A DNA stretch of 64,000 bases from the NCBI RefSeq assembly GCF_002002735.1, contig NZ_MUNY01000042.1, forward strand, positions 62,001-126,000, read 5' to 3'. This document shows, piece after piece, positions 56,473 through 64,000 of this stretch; position 1 is the stretch's first letter; each line of letters opens with the position of its first letter. This DNA comes from Algoriphagus sp. A40. GTDB taxonomy: Bacteria; Bacteroidota; Bacteroidia; Cytophagales; Cyclobacteriaceae. A model generated the notes under the pieces. The model had not been told where the DNA came from, searched no databases, and was given only the letters and a program-made list of their open reading frames with translations. Both the position numbers and the translations under genes were made by a program.

Positions 56473-57642
56473 ATGAAAGCTTATTCCGCTATTCTCCTTG
56501 TTTTAATCTTTATCAACACCACAGCCTGTTCTCAGGACAACTCCAATGAACCGCCACTACAGAATGGAACTGTTACTATCGTTGAGGCTTTTCCAAACTT
56601 GAGTTTTACAAGACCAGTAGATTTACAACATGCAGGAGACAATTCAGACCGGCTTTTTGTTGCGGAACAAAGGGGAGTTATTTCAGTCTTTCAAAATAAT
56701 TCGGCAGCTACTGCCAAGTCCGAATTTTTGAACATCGAACAAAAAGTCGATGACTCCGGAAATGAGGAAGGCTTGTTGGGCTTGGCTTTTCATCCTAATT
56801 TTGAAAGCAATGGCTATTTTTTTGTGAACTATACCGCCTCTGGTCCAAACAGAACAGTCATTTCCAGATTTAAGGTTTCTCCGACTAATCCCAATCAGGC
56901 AGATCCCGCAAGCGAACTTGTAGTATTGGAATTTGAACAACCTTTCTCCAACCACAATGGTGGACAGATTTCCTTTGGTTCGGATGGCTTCTTATACATT
57001 GCTGTGGGTGATGGAGGCAGTGGTGGAGATCCACAAGGCCACGGACAAAACAGGAAGACCCTTTTGGGAAGTATTCTCCGAATTGACATTGACAAGCAAC
57101 AGGGAAGTTTGAAATATGCGATACCTGCTGACAATCCTTTTGCAGGAAATTCGGAAGGCTTTCGTGAAGAAATCTACGCCTATGGACTTCGTAATCCATG
57201 GCGATTCAGCTTTGATTCAAAAACCAGAGAACTCTGGACTGGGGATGTTGGGCAAAACGCTTATGAAGAAATCGATATCATAAAAAAGGGCGGAAACTAT
57301 GGTTGGAATACCATGGAAGGGACGCACTGCTTTAAGCCTTCTTCTGGCTGCAATACGGCCGGACTTGAGGTGCCTGTATTTGAATATGGCCGTTCGGAAG
57401 GTGTCTCCATCACCGGAGGTTTTGTGTATCGGGGCACAATCCTCAAACAATTAATCGGGCAATACATCTATGCGGATTTTGCTTCCGGAAGTGTATGGAG
57501 TCTGGACATTTCCAATCCATCAAATCCTGTTAATAAAGAGCTTGTAAAGACTTCTTCTGTCTCCTCTTTCGGTATAGATCAAAATCAAGAATTATATGTC
57601 TGCAGTTTTGACGGCAAAATCCATAAGTTGGCGATTGAATAA
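56473..57642 (+). CDS. PQQ-dependent sugar dehydrogenase-like lipoprotein
   Basis: This 389-residue member of the glucose/sorbosone dehydrogenase family is a six-bladed propeller that oxidises sugars with PQQ in the periplasm. The N-terminus MKAYSAILLVLIFINTTACS is a lipoprotein signal with lipid-modified Cys. Family motifs are GLLGLAFHPNFESNGYFFVNY, HNGGQISFGSDGFLYIAVGDGG, RNPWRFSFD and GDVGQNAYEEIDII. Some related proteins (Hedgehog-interacting-like) do not use PQQ, so enzymatic activity is inferred. The frame extends to 56437, but the ATG at 56473 puts the lipobox at the right distance. Confidence 0.9.
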   Translation: MKAYSAILLVLIFINTTACSQDNSNEPPLQNGTVTIVEAFPNLSFTRPVDLQHAGDNSDRLFVAEQRGVISVFQNNSAATAKSEFLNIEQKVDDSGNEEGLLGLAFHPNFESNGYFFVNYTASGPNRTVISRFKVSPTNPNQADPASELVVLEFEQPFSNHNGGQISFGSDGFLYIAVGDGGSGGDPQGHGQNRKTLLGSILRIDIDKQQGSLKYAIPADNPFAGNSEGFREEIYAYGLRNPWRFSFDSKTRELWTGDVGQNAYEEIDIIKKGGNYGWNTMEGTHCFKPSSGCNTAGLEVPVFEYGRSEGVSITGGFVYRGTILKQLIGQYIYADFASGSVWSLDISNPSNPVNKELVKTSSVSSFGIDQNQELYVCSFDGKIHKLAIE

Positions 57643-57702
57643 GTTGGAATTGAAGGTAAAAGCAAAAGTGATTTGGATAAGCAATTTCCAATAAAACGAA
57701 AA

Positions 57703-57727
57703 TGGGATTTGCCAAAAGCAAATCCCA
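57703..57727. terminator. Terminator between convergent genes
   Basis: TGGGATTTGC, loop CAAAA, GCAAATCCCA form a perfect 10-bp stem. The T-rich tail is on the minus strand, so it chiefly ends the membrane protein gene to its right and may also block the dehydrogenase transcript. Confidence 0.75.
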
Positions 57728-57757
57728 AATCATTAAGAAAACCAATTTAGAAAAGAC

Positions 57758-58285
57758 TTACATCGCCAACCGAAGTTTAGAATTATCCTCAGATGAATTC
57801 AAATGTCGGTTTAAGGTCAAAACCCAATTCTCCGCAATAAATTGCTCATCCACCATCCTGCGAATTTGTCTTTCATCAAAGATGGTAATACTTTTTGTGG
57901 GCTTGTTTCGGTCTTTGAAATGGAGGAGAATATCGAGGTATTCCAATTTTTTCAATTTTGACTTGCCATAAATTACCTCTTCGTAGTGGGCATCAATGGA
58001 GGTATGATCGACTTCGTTAAGATTGATTGTCATCTGTGCGGGATAATTTCCAAATCGACAATAAACCAGAATATTTTGCTTCAAATCCAAGCCAAGCATG
58101 TAGTGGTTTCTCCATTTTTGGACTTTGTCCAAAACCAGCTTTCTGGTTGAAGAAAATTCCTGAAAGGATTCCGAAAGGTCTTTTTCTTGTCTTCTGGCCT
58201 TAACCAGATGAATGAGATAAGGTACACTCGCCACGAGTATACCAATAAGGAGGATCCAAAGAACCCCCTGGAAATTCATTTCCAT
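57758..58285 (-). CDS. Single-pass membrane protein of unknown function
   Basis: This 175-residue protein has one N-terminal transmembrane helix (about 8-27, VLWILLIGILVASVPYLIHL) followed by a charged cytoplasmic part with two mixed blocks: a strand-rich region LGLDLKQNILVYCRFGNYPAQ and a final helix. I know no family for it. A possible PH-like fold in the soluble part is suggested by the strand pattern only. It is read toward the dehydrogenase gene and ends at a hairpin. Confidence 0.7.
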   Translation of the reverse strand: MEMNFQGVLWILLIGILVASVPYLIHLVKARRQEKDLSESFQEFSSTRKLVLDKVQKWRNHYMLGLDLKQNILVYCRFGNYPAQMTINLNEVDHTSIDAHYEEVIYGKSKLKKLEYLDILLHFKDRNKPTKSITIFDERQIRRMVDEQFIAENWVLTLNRHLNSSEDNSKLRLAM

Positions 58286-58348
58286 AAGAAAGGATAGTTG
58301 TAGTGAAAATTTTGAATGATTTAAGATGTTATCCGAAATGCATTCAAA

Positions 58349-58681
58349 CTACCAGGTATAAAAAAACTGAATAAAGGTCTGCTTGACATCAAAAAATGGG
58401 ATTGTATTATACTTTGAAACAGGAAAGTCCAAAGTGCCTGAATAAGGTTTATTAAAAATGCTGTTGAAAAGTCCTGAGGACAAAAAGAATTTTAAATCAA
58501 ACTCGAGTGAAGGACTTTCCGGAAGGTTGGCCGTCTCTGAGATTAAGTTTTTGGAAGTCTGGAGATACGATTTATCGTCAAGAGTGGTAACAGCTTCTGC
58601 TGAAGTTGGTAGGAGCAAAATTAAAAACAATCCTACTATCCAGTTGGCAAATATAAAACCGAATGAAATTCGCTTGCTCAT
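58349..58681 (-). CDS. Small exported protein, unknown
   Basis: This 110-residue frame has a signal peptide-like start (about 1-30, MSKRISFGFIFANWIVGLFL then a signal-peptidase-like AEA). The mature part is short, with two aromatic segments near the end. There is no family match I recognise. It has the same orientation as the membrane protein downstream (63 bases apart), so they may share a transcript. Coding status is likely but not certain. Confidence 0.5.
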   Translation of the reverse strand: MSKRISFGFIFANWIVGLFLILLLPTSAEAVTTLDDKSYLQTSKNLISETANLPESPSLEFDLKFFLSSGLFNSIFNKPYSGTLDFPVSKYNTIPFFDVKQTFIQFFYTW

Positions 58682-58876
58682 AGTCAGAAAATCAAGGGAA
58701 TATTACAAAAAATTATTTCAGCTGCAATTCAGTTGCTTAAATTAAAATGTTAAAGTGTTTAAAAGTTGAGGACCGGCGACGGAAGGCTTGTAAATGGCCG
58801 AAATTAAGGGTTGAAATCAATTCCGATTCAGATTCATCAAAATGGAGAGATCATTTAAGCTCTGCATAAAACCAGC

Positions 58877-59635
58877 CTACAAATCCATAAAAAACTTTCT
58901 GGCATTGCCCGGCTGATCCGTATTGATGTAGTCCACTCCCATTTCATTAAAGGTCTTCCAAGCTGTTTCTCCATCGGGTGAGGCCCAAAACCGGACCGGC
59001 TTATGGAAGGAGTGAACCAAAGCGATAAAGTCCTCCAGCTTTTTCCTATCCTCTTCCGGCAAACCTCCGCTACCTTTCCAGGTTGAAAACCTGCTAAAAC
59101 TCAGACTCACCATCCCGATTTTTTCCCAGGGGAGATCTGAAGTCAACTCCATGCTCTGATAGTCAAAAAACACCCATTCCGGGTACTTTCCATAATCCTC
59201 CACTTTGGGCCGGTTGCCTGAAATAATCAATTTGAGCCCTTTTGGGTTTTGGGAGGAAAAAAGCATTTCTTCAAATTCCGAAGCGTCTTTGACCACCTGA
59301 TCCAAAGTTGCGTAGGCTTCAGTTTTGCAATCAATCAAAAGGTGAAATCCGAATGCAACGATCTTTCCTTGCTTTTTCGCCTCGCTGATTGGCTCCAGGT
59401 AAATCGACTTCAGGGTCAGCTCGGGCTGGATGCTTTCCTTTTCATGTGCGACCATCAGACCGTTTTCCTGCAGGATTACGTCAACTTCGATAGATGCGGC
59501 GCCTGCCTCGAAGGCTTCCCAAAACGGAGCCTTTCTCAAATAGTCGTTGTGTGAATGAATCCTGAAATCCTGTTGGCAAAAACCGGAGAGAGCAAGAAAA
59601 CAACTAAATGCAGCGAAGAATAGGAAATGCTTCAT
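58877..59635 (-). CDS. Secreted PLC/GDPD-like phosphodiesterase
   Basis: This 252-residue protein has a signal peptide (MKHFLFFAAFSCFLALSGFC) and a TIM-barrel typical of the glycerophosphodiester phosphodiesterase and PI-PLC superfamily: FRIHSHNDYLRKAPFWEAFE near the start, IEVDVILQENGLMVAHE as the metal and substrate motif, and a final YINTDQPG strand. It likely hydrolyses phosphodiesters of lipid head groups outside the cytoplasm; substrate unknown. The start at 59656 adds seven residues before the signal peptide; the ATG at 59635 is preferred. The MBL hydrolase gene lies 53 bases upstream on the same strand. Confidence 0.88.
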   Translation of the reverse strand: MKHFLFFAAFSCFLALSGFCQQDFRIHSHNDYLRKAPFWEAFEAGAASIEVDVILQENGLMVAHEKESIQPELTLKSIYLEPISEAKKQGKIVAFGFHLLIDCKTEAYATLDQVVKDASEFEEMLFSSQNPKGLKLIISGNRPKVEDYGKYPEWVFFDYQSMELTSDLPWEKIGMVSLSFSRFSTWKGSGGLPEEDRKKLEDFIALVHSFHKPVRFWASPDGETAWKTFNEMGVDYINTDQPGNARKFFMDL

Positions 59636-59688
59636 TACCAAACTTAATCCTTCCAAAGGAAAAACCCGACAGATTCATTTCCTATTTC

Positions 59689-60786
59689 TTAATTGATTTC
59701 CCTCCACCATGCAGAAAATTCCTGGGTGGTATCCTTAAGTCTGACCTTTTCTCCGATCAAAGGAGTAATCAGGTTCAATCCGACCTCTGCGTTGTTTTGA
59801 ACAATCTTTTCCAGTGGTTCGTCCCAGGAATGGTTTGACAAAACAAACTTGCCGGAATGAACCGGAAGCACGCGAGCAGCATCGAGGTCCTGGGCCGCAA
59901 GGAGGATTTCATCGGGAAGCATATGGACATACTTCCAGCTTTTGTCGTATTGTCCGTTGTCCAGGATGGCAAGGTCGATGGGGCCGAATTTTTCACCTAT
60001 CCTTTTAAAATGGGAATCATAGCCGCTGTCCCCTCCCAAATAGATTTTCATCTTGGCGGTTTCAAGCAAAAAAGAAACCCAAAGCGCTTTGTTTCTCGAC
60101 AGGCCCCGACCAGAAAAGTGCCTGGCAGGCAGCACATGTACTTTAAAGTCTAAATCAAAATCAAGGGATTCATTCCAGTCCCTTTCCAGGATTTGATCAG
60201 GTGAAAAGCCCCAATGAAGGAAATGGGCACCGATTCCCAAGCCACAAACTATCTTGCCGATCTTAGGCTTTAGCGCAATAATCGTTGCATAATCCAGGTG
60301 ATCCCAATGGTCATGAGTGATCATCAAAAAATCGATCTCGGGGATATCCTCTGGAGCATACACATCAGTTCCCTCAAAAGCTCTTGTGCCAAATGGCACG
60401 GGTGAGGCCGAACCACTGAATACCGGATCCACCAAAATCCTCCTGCCTTCCACGTGCAGGAAATAGGAAGAGTGTCCAAACCAAACCAACACATCCTGCT
60501 TTCTGTCCAGGCCATGGAGATCGGTCTTGAGGCTCGGGATTTTTCCGTTGGGCTTCATCCTCGCCTTATTCCCAAATAAAAACTCCTTCATCACTCCCAA
60601 ATAACTCGCTCCTTCGGTAAGGTCAGGAGTTGGGCTGAGGTTTTGGAATGCGCCGGACCGGTAATTTTCCGAGTTTTTGATCCTTTCTAATTGATCTCCC
60701 TTAGGCAGCTTCCCGAATTTGGGCTGGCTTAAAAAAATGTAAACTATTATCCCAAAAATGAGAAGTATTAATAATGCTATTGCCAT
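59689..60786 (-). CDS. Metallo-beta-lactamase-fold hydrolase, NAPE-PLD/UlaG-like
   Basis: This 365-residue protein has an N-terminal membrane helix (about 1-19), a short linker, then a metallo-beta-lactamase fold. The metal motif is ITHDHWDHLDY, with further ligands expected in PARHFSGRG and at YLGGDSGYDSHFK. VWFGHSSYFLHVEGRRILVDP and TRAFEGTDVYAPEDIPEID resemble N-acylphosphatidylethanolamine phospholipase D-like proteins. It sits just upstream of the PLC/GDPD-like gene, so the two may both act on phospholipid head groups; this is an inference from adjacency. Confidence 0.9.
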   Translation of the reverse strand: MAIALLILLIFGIIVYIFLSQPKFGKLPKGDQLERIKNSENYRSGAFQNLSPTPDLTEGASYLGVMKEFLFGNKARMKPNGKIPSLKTDLHGLDRKQDVLVWFGHSSYFLHVEGRRILVDPVFSGSASPVPFGTRAFEGTDVYAPEDIPEIDFLMITHDHWDHLDYATIIALKPKIGKIVCGLGIGAHFLHWGFSPDQILERDWNESLDFDLDFKVHVLPARHFSGRGLSRNKALWVSFLLETAKMKIYLGGDSGYDSHFKRIGEKFGPIDLAILDNGQYDKSWKYVHMLPDEILLAAQDLDAARVLPVHSGKFVLSNHSWDEPLEKIVQNNAEVGLNLITPLIGEKVRLKDTTQEFSAWWREIN

Positions 60787-61007
60787 AAATGGGGGTTGAA
60801 AGAGTGTCAGTCCAAAAGATTTATCTTAAAACCAAAAACCCATTTGCTTAATTCCATTGAAAACAACTAAAACCCGAAAGGTTGAGATAGAAAAACACAT
60901 TGAAATCCATATTCACCTATTTCCAATGGGTTTTCCTATATTAAGAAATAGAACAAAACCGGAATTGAGATTCCAGTTTTCTCTCAAACCCAAAAGCCAC
61001 TGACCTT

Positions 61008-64000
61008 ATGCCCAGAACCAGAATTCTCGCTTTGTTTGGATTTTTTATCCTTTTTGTATTGCTGGGATGCAAGCCGCAATCATCGGAAGAGTCAGAATCC
61101 TCCGATACTCCCACCCAGTTTCAATTGATCCAAAATGAAACTGAAGGAACCATTTCGGTGGTCAGGCAGGGAGAAAATGAGCCCATTATCGTGCAGCATG
61201 CATCTGAAGATTTCCGGCCTTACCTCCATCCCATTCTTGCCCCTGACGGAAAGGGAGTTCTAACCGAATACAGTCCCGGGCATCACAAGCATCAGACCGG
61301 ACTTTATTGGGGTTTGACTCGGGTTAATGGCCGGGATTACTTTCACCATCCTGAGGGAGATTATTGGAAAAAGGTCGCTCTGAACATTGTGGAAGAATCC
61401 GGGGAGCAGGTGAAGTGGCAGACCATCTATCAGCTTTTGGATTCCTTGGGAAATCCGGTTTTGGAGGAAACCCAAAACTGGAGCCTGAGTGAGGTTAATG
61501 GGGAATATGCGCTGGATCTCGAGTGGAAGGGCGAAGCCAAAACCGAAGTGACCATCGGACAATACGACTACGGAAGCCTCTTTCTCCGCATGCCCTGGAA
61601 AGAAGGAATCGATGGGGAAATCTTTAATGCAGCACGCCAAAAAAACGAACAGGCCGAGGGCCAACCTTCCATGTGGATCAATGTCGGGATGACCGTCGAA
61701 GGTCGCGAAGACCGGGCTAATGTGGCCATCTTTGACCATCCGGAAAACCGCGGCTATCCAAATAAATGGCGCGTGGATGGGCAACTGGGCTTGGGCCCGG
61801 CATTCACGAGAGACGGGGATTGGGTAATCGAACAAGGGAAAACCGAGACCATCAAACTTCGCCTTCTGGTCTATACCGGAGAAGCAAATGACCTCAAACT
61901 GACCGAATCCTGGGGGAAATTCTCAGGACGGGAAGGCATGTACAATACCACTGAACTATGGGGACTGGCGCAGCAAGAAGGTCTAAATGCAAAATTCCTA
62001 ACCGCTCAGGAAGCCGTGGATGCCATGACCATCAAGCCTGGTTATAAAGTGAATGTCTGGGCTTCCGAGCCCATGATGACCCAGCCCATGGCCTTCTGTT
62101 GGGATGACCGGGGAAGGCTTTGGATTGCAGAAAACAAAGATTATGAATCCCGGGGTGACGGCTTTTCCAATTCGGGAGACAGCCGGATCCTGATCCTGGA
62201 AGATACCGACGGAGATGGGAAGGCAGATAAACAATCCGTCTTTATGGAAGGGCTGGCTTTTCCTGCGGCAATTGCAGTGGGATTTGACGGTGTCTTCATC
62301 GGCGCACCGCCCAACCTGATCTTTGTCCCTGACAAAGACGGGGACGACAAAGCGGACATGGATGACATCGAAATCCTCCTGACCGGCTGGGGAATTCGCG
62401 ATCGACACGAAACGCTAAACAGTCTTCACTGGGGTCCGGACGGCTGGCTTTACGGTTTGCAGGGTTTTGCCACCCCATCCAAAATCCGCAAACCCAAAGG
62501 CGATGAGGCTCGCAAACTCTATTACCACAAAGACCCTTTTCCCGAAGATCTCCTGGAAAAAGAAGGCGTGGACATCAACGGCGGTGTGTGGCGCTATCAT
62601 CCGGTCAAAGACAGATTTGAAGTGGTGGCCCATGGCTTCAGCAATCCCTGGGGCATTGACTACGATGCCAAAGGGCAGCTCTTTATGAGTGCCTGTGTGA
62701 TCCCGCATCTCTGGCATGTAGTTCCGGGCGGAATCTACCACCGACAGGGCGGACAGCATTTCAATCCCTATGTCTACGAGGACATCAAGACCATCGCCAA
62801 CCACAGCCACCGTTCGGCGCACGGCGGGGCCCGAGTGTATCAATCTGATGCCTTTCCCGAGGAGGAAAAAGGAAGGATCTTCATGGCCAACATCCACGAA
62901 CACGGAGTCCTTTCGGATATTTTGATCCCCAAAGGTTCTGGATTTGAAGGCAAGCACGGGGATGAATTCATGATGGCCAACAATGCCCAATGGGTGGGTT
63001 TCAGTATGGAAATCGGACCCGATGGAGGACTTTACGCCCTGGACTGGCACGATGCTGACATATGCGGGAAAGAAGTCTTGAATGAGGAAACAGGAAGGAT
63101 TTTCCGGATTATGCCAGAAAAATCCCTGGCTCAAAACTTCCCCGGTAGGTACACAGATTTGAATAAGATGACCGATGCCCAATTGGTGGCTTTTCAGACC
63201 AATCCTTCTGACTGGCACGCACGTCGGGCCCGGGGAATTCTCCAAAAACGCGCGGTCAACAAAAAACTTAAGCCGGAAACGAATACCTCATTGAAGAAGA
63301 TTTTCACCTCGGATAAAAATCTGGACTGGAGGCTCCGCGCCATGTGGACGCTCCATCAGACCGGAGGGTTTACGGAGAAAGAACTGGTTGCTTCACTTTC
63401 TGACAAAGATCCCTATGTCCGGGCTTGGGCCATCCAGCTACTCTGCGAGGACATGAAACCTTCCCCAGAAGCTTTGGCCAAATTTAAATCTATGGCAAAG
63501 TCAGATGCTTCCCCTGTGGTTCGGCTTTACCTCGCTGCGGCTTTGCAGCGGATTCCAAATGCTGACAAATGGGCGATTGCCTCAAGTCTGATCCAGCACA
63601 CGGAGGACGATAAAGACCACAACCTGCCAAAGATGCTTTGGTACGGCATCGAGCCTTGGTTTGCCGGGAATCCGGAGCAAGTCCTGGAACTTGCCCCAAC
63701 CTCCAAACTCAGCTTTGTCACCCAAAATATAGCCCGACGGGCCGTGGATGGAAACCAGGTGGAGAAACTCGTTGCCCTGATCAGCAAGGAAGGACCGAAT
63801 ACCGAACTACTCATGTCGGGAATGTTGAGCGGAATGGAAGGCCGAACCGATCTGAAAACCCCTGCGAACTGGAAATCTGTCGCCGAAAAACTCCAAAAAT
63901 CTGCAGGTAAAAAACAGACTTTGGCTTTGGAGATTTCCGGACTTTTCGGGGATACCGAAGCCACTCAACGGGCATTTGCCACGCTGAAAAATAAGAGTCT
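61008..64000 (+). CDS. Large lipoprotein: PmoA-like domain plus membrane-bound-dehydrogenase propeller (3' truncated)
   Basis: About 997 residues are visible and the frame runs off the window. The start MPRTRILALFGFFILFVLLGC is a lipoprotein signal (Cys21). Residues about 45-330 form a PmoA/DUF6807-like domain (FRPYLHPILAPDGKGVL, SPGHHKHQTGLYWGL). Residues about 350-720 are a propeller of the putative membrane-bound dehydrogenase type (LIFVPDKDGDDKADMDD, NSLHWGPDGWLYG, NANHSHRSAHGG-like HSHRSAHGGARVYQS, LYALDWHDADICGKE). HEAT-like repeats follow (DPYVRAWAIQLLCED). A cytochrome c or carbohydrate-binding tail may lie beyond the window. It probably oxidises or binds a sugar in the envelope; activity is not proven. 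The minus-strand frames across it are shadows. Confidence 0.85.
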   Translation, partial: MPRTRILALFGFFILFVLLGCKPQSSEESESSDTPTQFQLIQNETEGTISVVRQGENEPIIVQHASEDFRPYLHPILAPDGKGVLTEYSPGHHKHQTGLYWGLTRVNGRDYFHHPEGDYWKKVALNIVEESGEQVKWQTIYQLLDSLGNPVLEETQNWSLSEVNGEYALDLEWKGEAKTEVTIGQYDYGSLFLRMPWKEGIDGEIFNAARQKNEQAEGQPSMWINVGMTVEGREDRANVAIFDHPENRGYPNKWRVDGQLGLGPAFTRDGDWVIEQGKTETIKLRLLVYTGEANDLKLTESWGKFSGREGMYNTTELWGLAQQEGLNAKFLTAQEAVDAMTIKPGYKVNVWASEPMMTQPMAFCWDDRGRLWIAENKDYESRGDGFSNSGDSRILILEDTDGDGKADKQSVFMEGLAFPAAIAVGFDGVFIGAPPNLIFVPDKDGDDKADMDDIEILLTGWGIRDRHETLNSLHWGPDGWLYGLQGFATPSKIRKPKGDEARKLYYHKDPFPEDLLEKEGVDINGGVWRYHPVKDRFEVVAHGFSNPWGIDYDAKGQLFMSACVIPHLWHVVPGGIYHRQGGQHFNPYVYEDIKTIANHSHRSAHGGARVYQSDAFPEEEKGRIFMANIHEHGVLSDILIPKGSGFEGKHGDEFMMANNAQWVGFSMEIGPDGGLYALDWHDADICGKEVLNEETGRIFRIMPEKSLAQNFPGRYTDLNKMTDAQLVAFQTNPSDWHARRARGILQKRAVNKKLKPETNTSLKKIFTSDKNLDWRLRAMWTLHQTGGFTEKELVASLSDKDPYVRAWAIQLLCEDMKPSPEALAKFKSMAKSDASPVVRLYLAAALQRIPNADKWAIASSLIQHTEDDKDHNLPKMLWYGIEPWFAGNPEQVLELAPTSKLSFVTQNIARRAVDGNQVEKLVALISKEGPNTELLMSGMLSGMEGRTDLKTPANWKSVAEKLQKSAGKKQTLALEISGLFGDTEATQRAFATLKNKS

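Noticed and set aside
61260..63964. Several long minus-strand open frames (up to 276 codons) across the last part of the window
   Set aside because: They are antisense to one continuous plus-strand gene with clear domains (lipoprotein signal, PmoA-like, propeller, HEAT); their own translations show no family motifs.
1..64000. CRISPR arrays, rRNA genes, insertion sequences, origin of replication
   Set aside because: No regularly spaced direct repeats, rRNA core sequences, transposase-like frames or DnaA-box clusters were seen.

Overview
The window looks like chromosomal DNA of a marine or aquatic Bacteroidota, most like the Cyclobacteriaceae (Algoriphagus-type). The evidence is the C-terminal type IX secretion sorting tails, candidate promoters with a TAnnTTTG-like -7 element, few purine-rich ribosome binding sites, bifunctional ribBA, an Mrp protein without the CxxC pair, and a small FeoB-associated cysteine protein. 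It has no rRNA, CRISPR array or recognisable insertion sequence; one tRNA gene is present.

Layout. 1-9.7 kb is ordinary core: the end of feoB with its small partner, a flippase, a tandem universal stress protein, an ECF sigma factor with a membrane partner and a Spy-like periplasmic protein, mscL, oligopeptidase B, and a tight mgsA-pfkA pair that joins methylglyoxal formation to upper glycolysis. 9.8-15.3 kb is one 1813-residue gene on the minus strand carrying two serine-hydrolase domains, a CHAT caspase-like protease and a TPR-like tail. 15.6-21.1 kb holds carbohydrate genes (GH13 lipoprotein, class II aldolase, GH31). 21.2-30.3 kb holds an orphan binding-protein-like gene, a TPR histidine kinase, surE, ribBA, dnaG, mrp and a NifU-like scaffold. 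30.4-38.2 kb has an M43 metalloprotease and a second T9SS cargo protein, a PASTA protein, a rhodanese, a site-2-type protease and a YihX-like phosphatase.

38.3-56.2 kb appears to be a genomic island. It starts at the 3' end of a CAU-anticodon tRNA gene and ends at an 18-bp direct repeat of that tRNA end. Its cargo is one minus-strand set: a 2542-residue TcB-TcC (SpvB/RHS) fusion with an unassigned C-terminal toxin, a 162-residue two-helix membrane protein of DUF4231/SLATT type, and a 2844-residue TcA-like subunit. No integrase or obvious immunity gene is present. This is an ABC-type Tc toxin locus with a membrane effector-like gene inserted between its parts.

56.4-64 kb returns to accessory metabolism: a PQQ-type sugar dehydrogenase lipoprotein, two unknown membrane or exported proteins, a PLC/GDPD-like phosphodiesterase, an NAPE-PLD-like metallo-hydrolase, and the start of a large lipoprotein with a PmoA-like domain followed by a membrane-bound-dehydrogenase-type propeller, cut by the window end.

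The strongest candidates for an undescribed system are the lipase-lipase-CHAT-TPR fusion and the Tc toxin island with its embedded SLATT-like protein and new toxin tip. All assignments are by reading the sequence; no database search was run.
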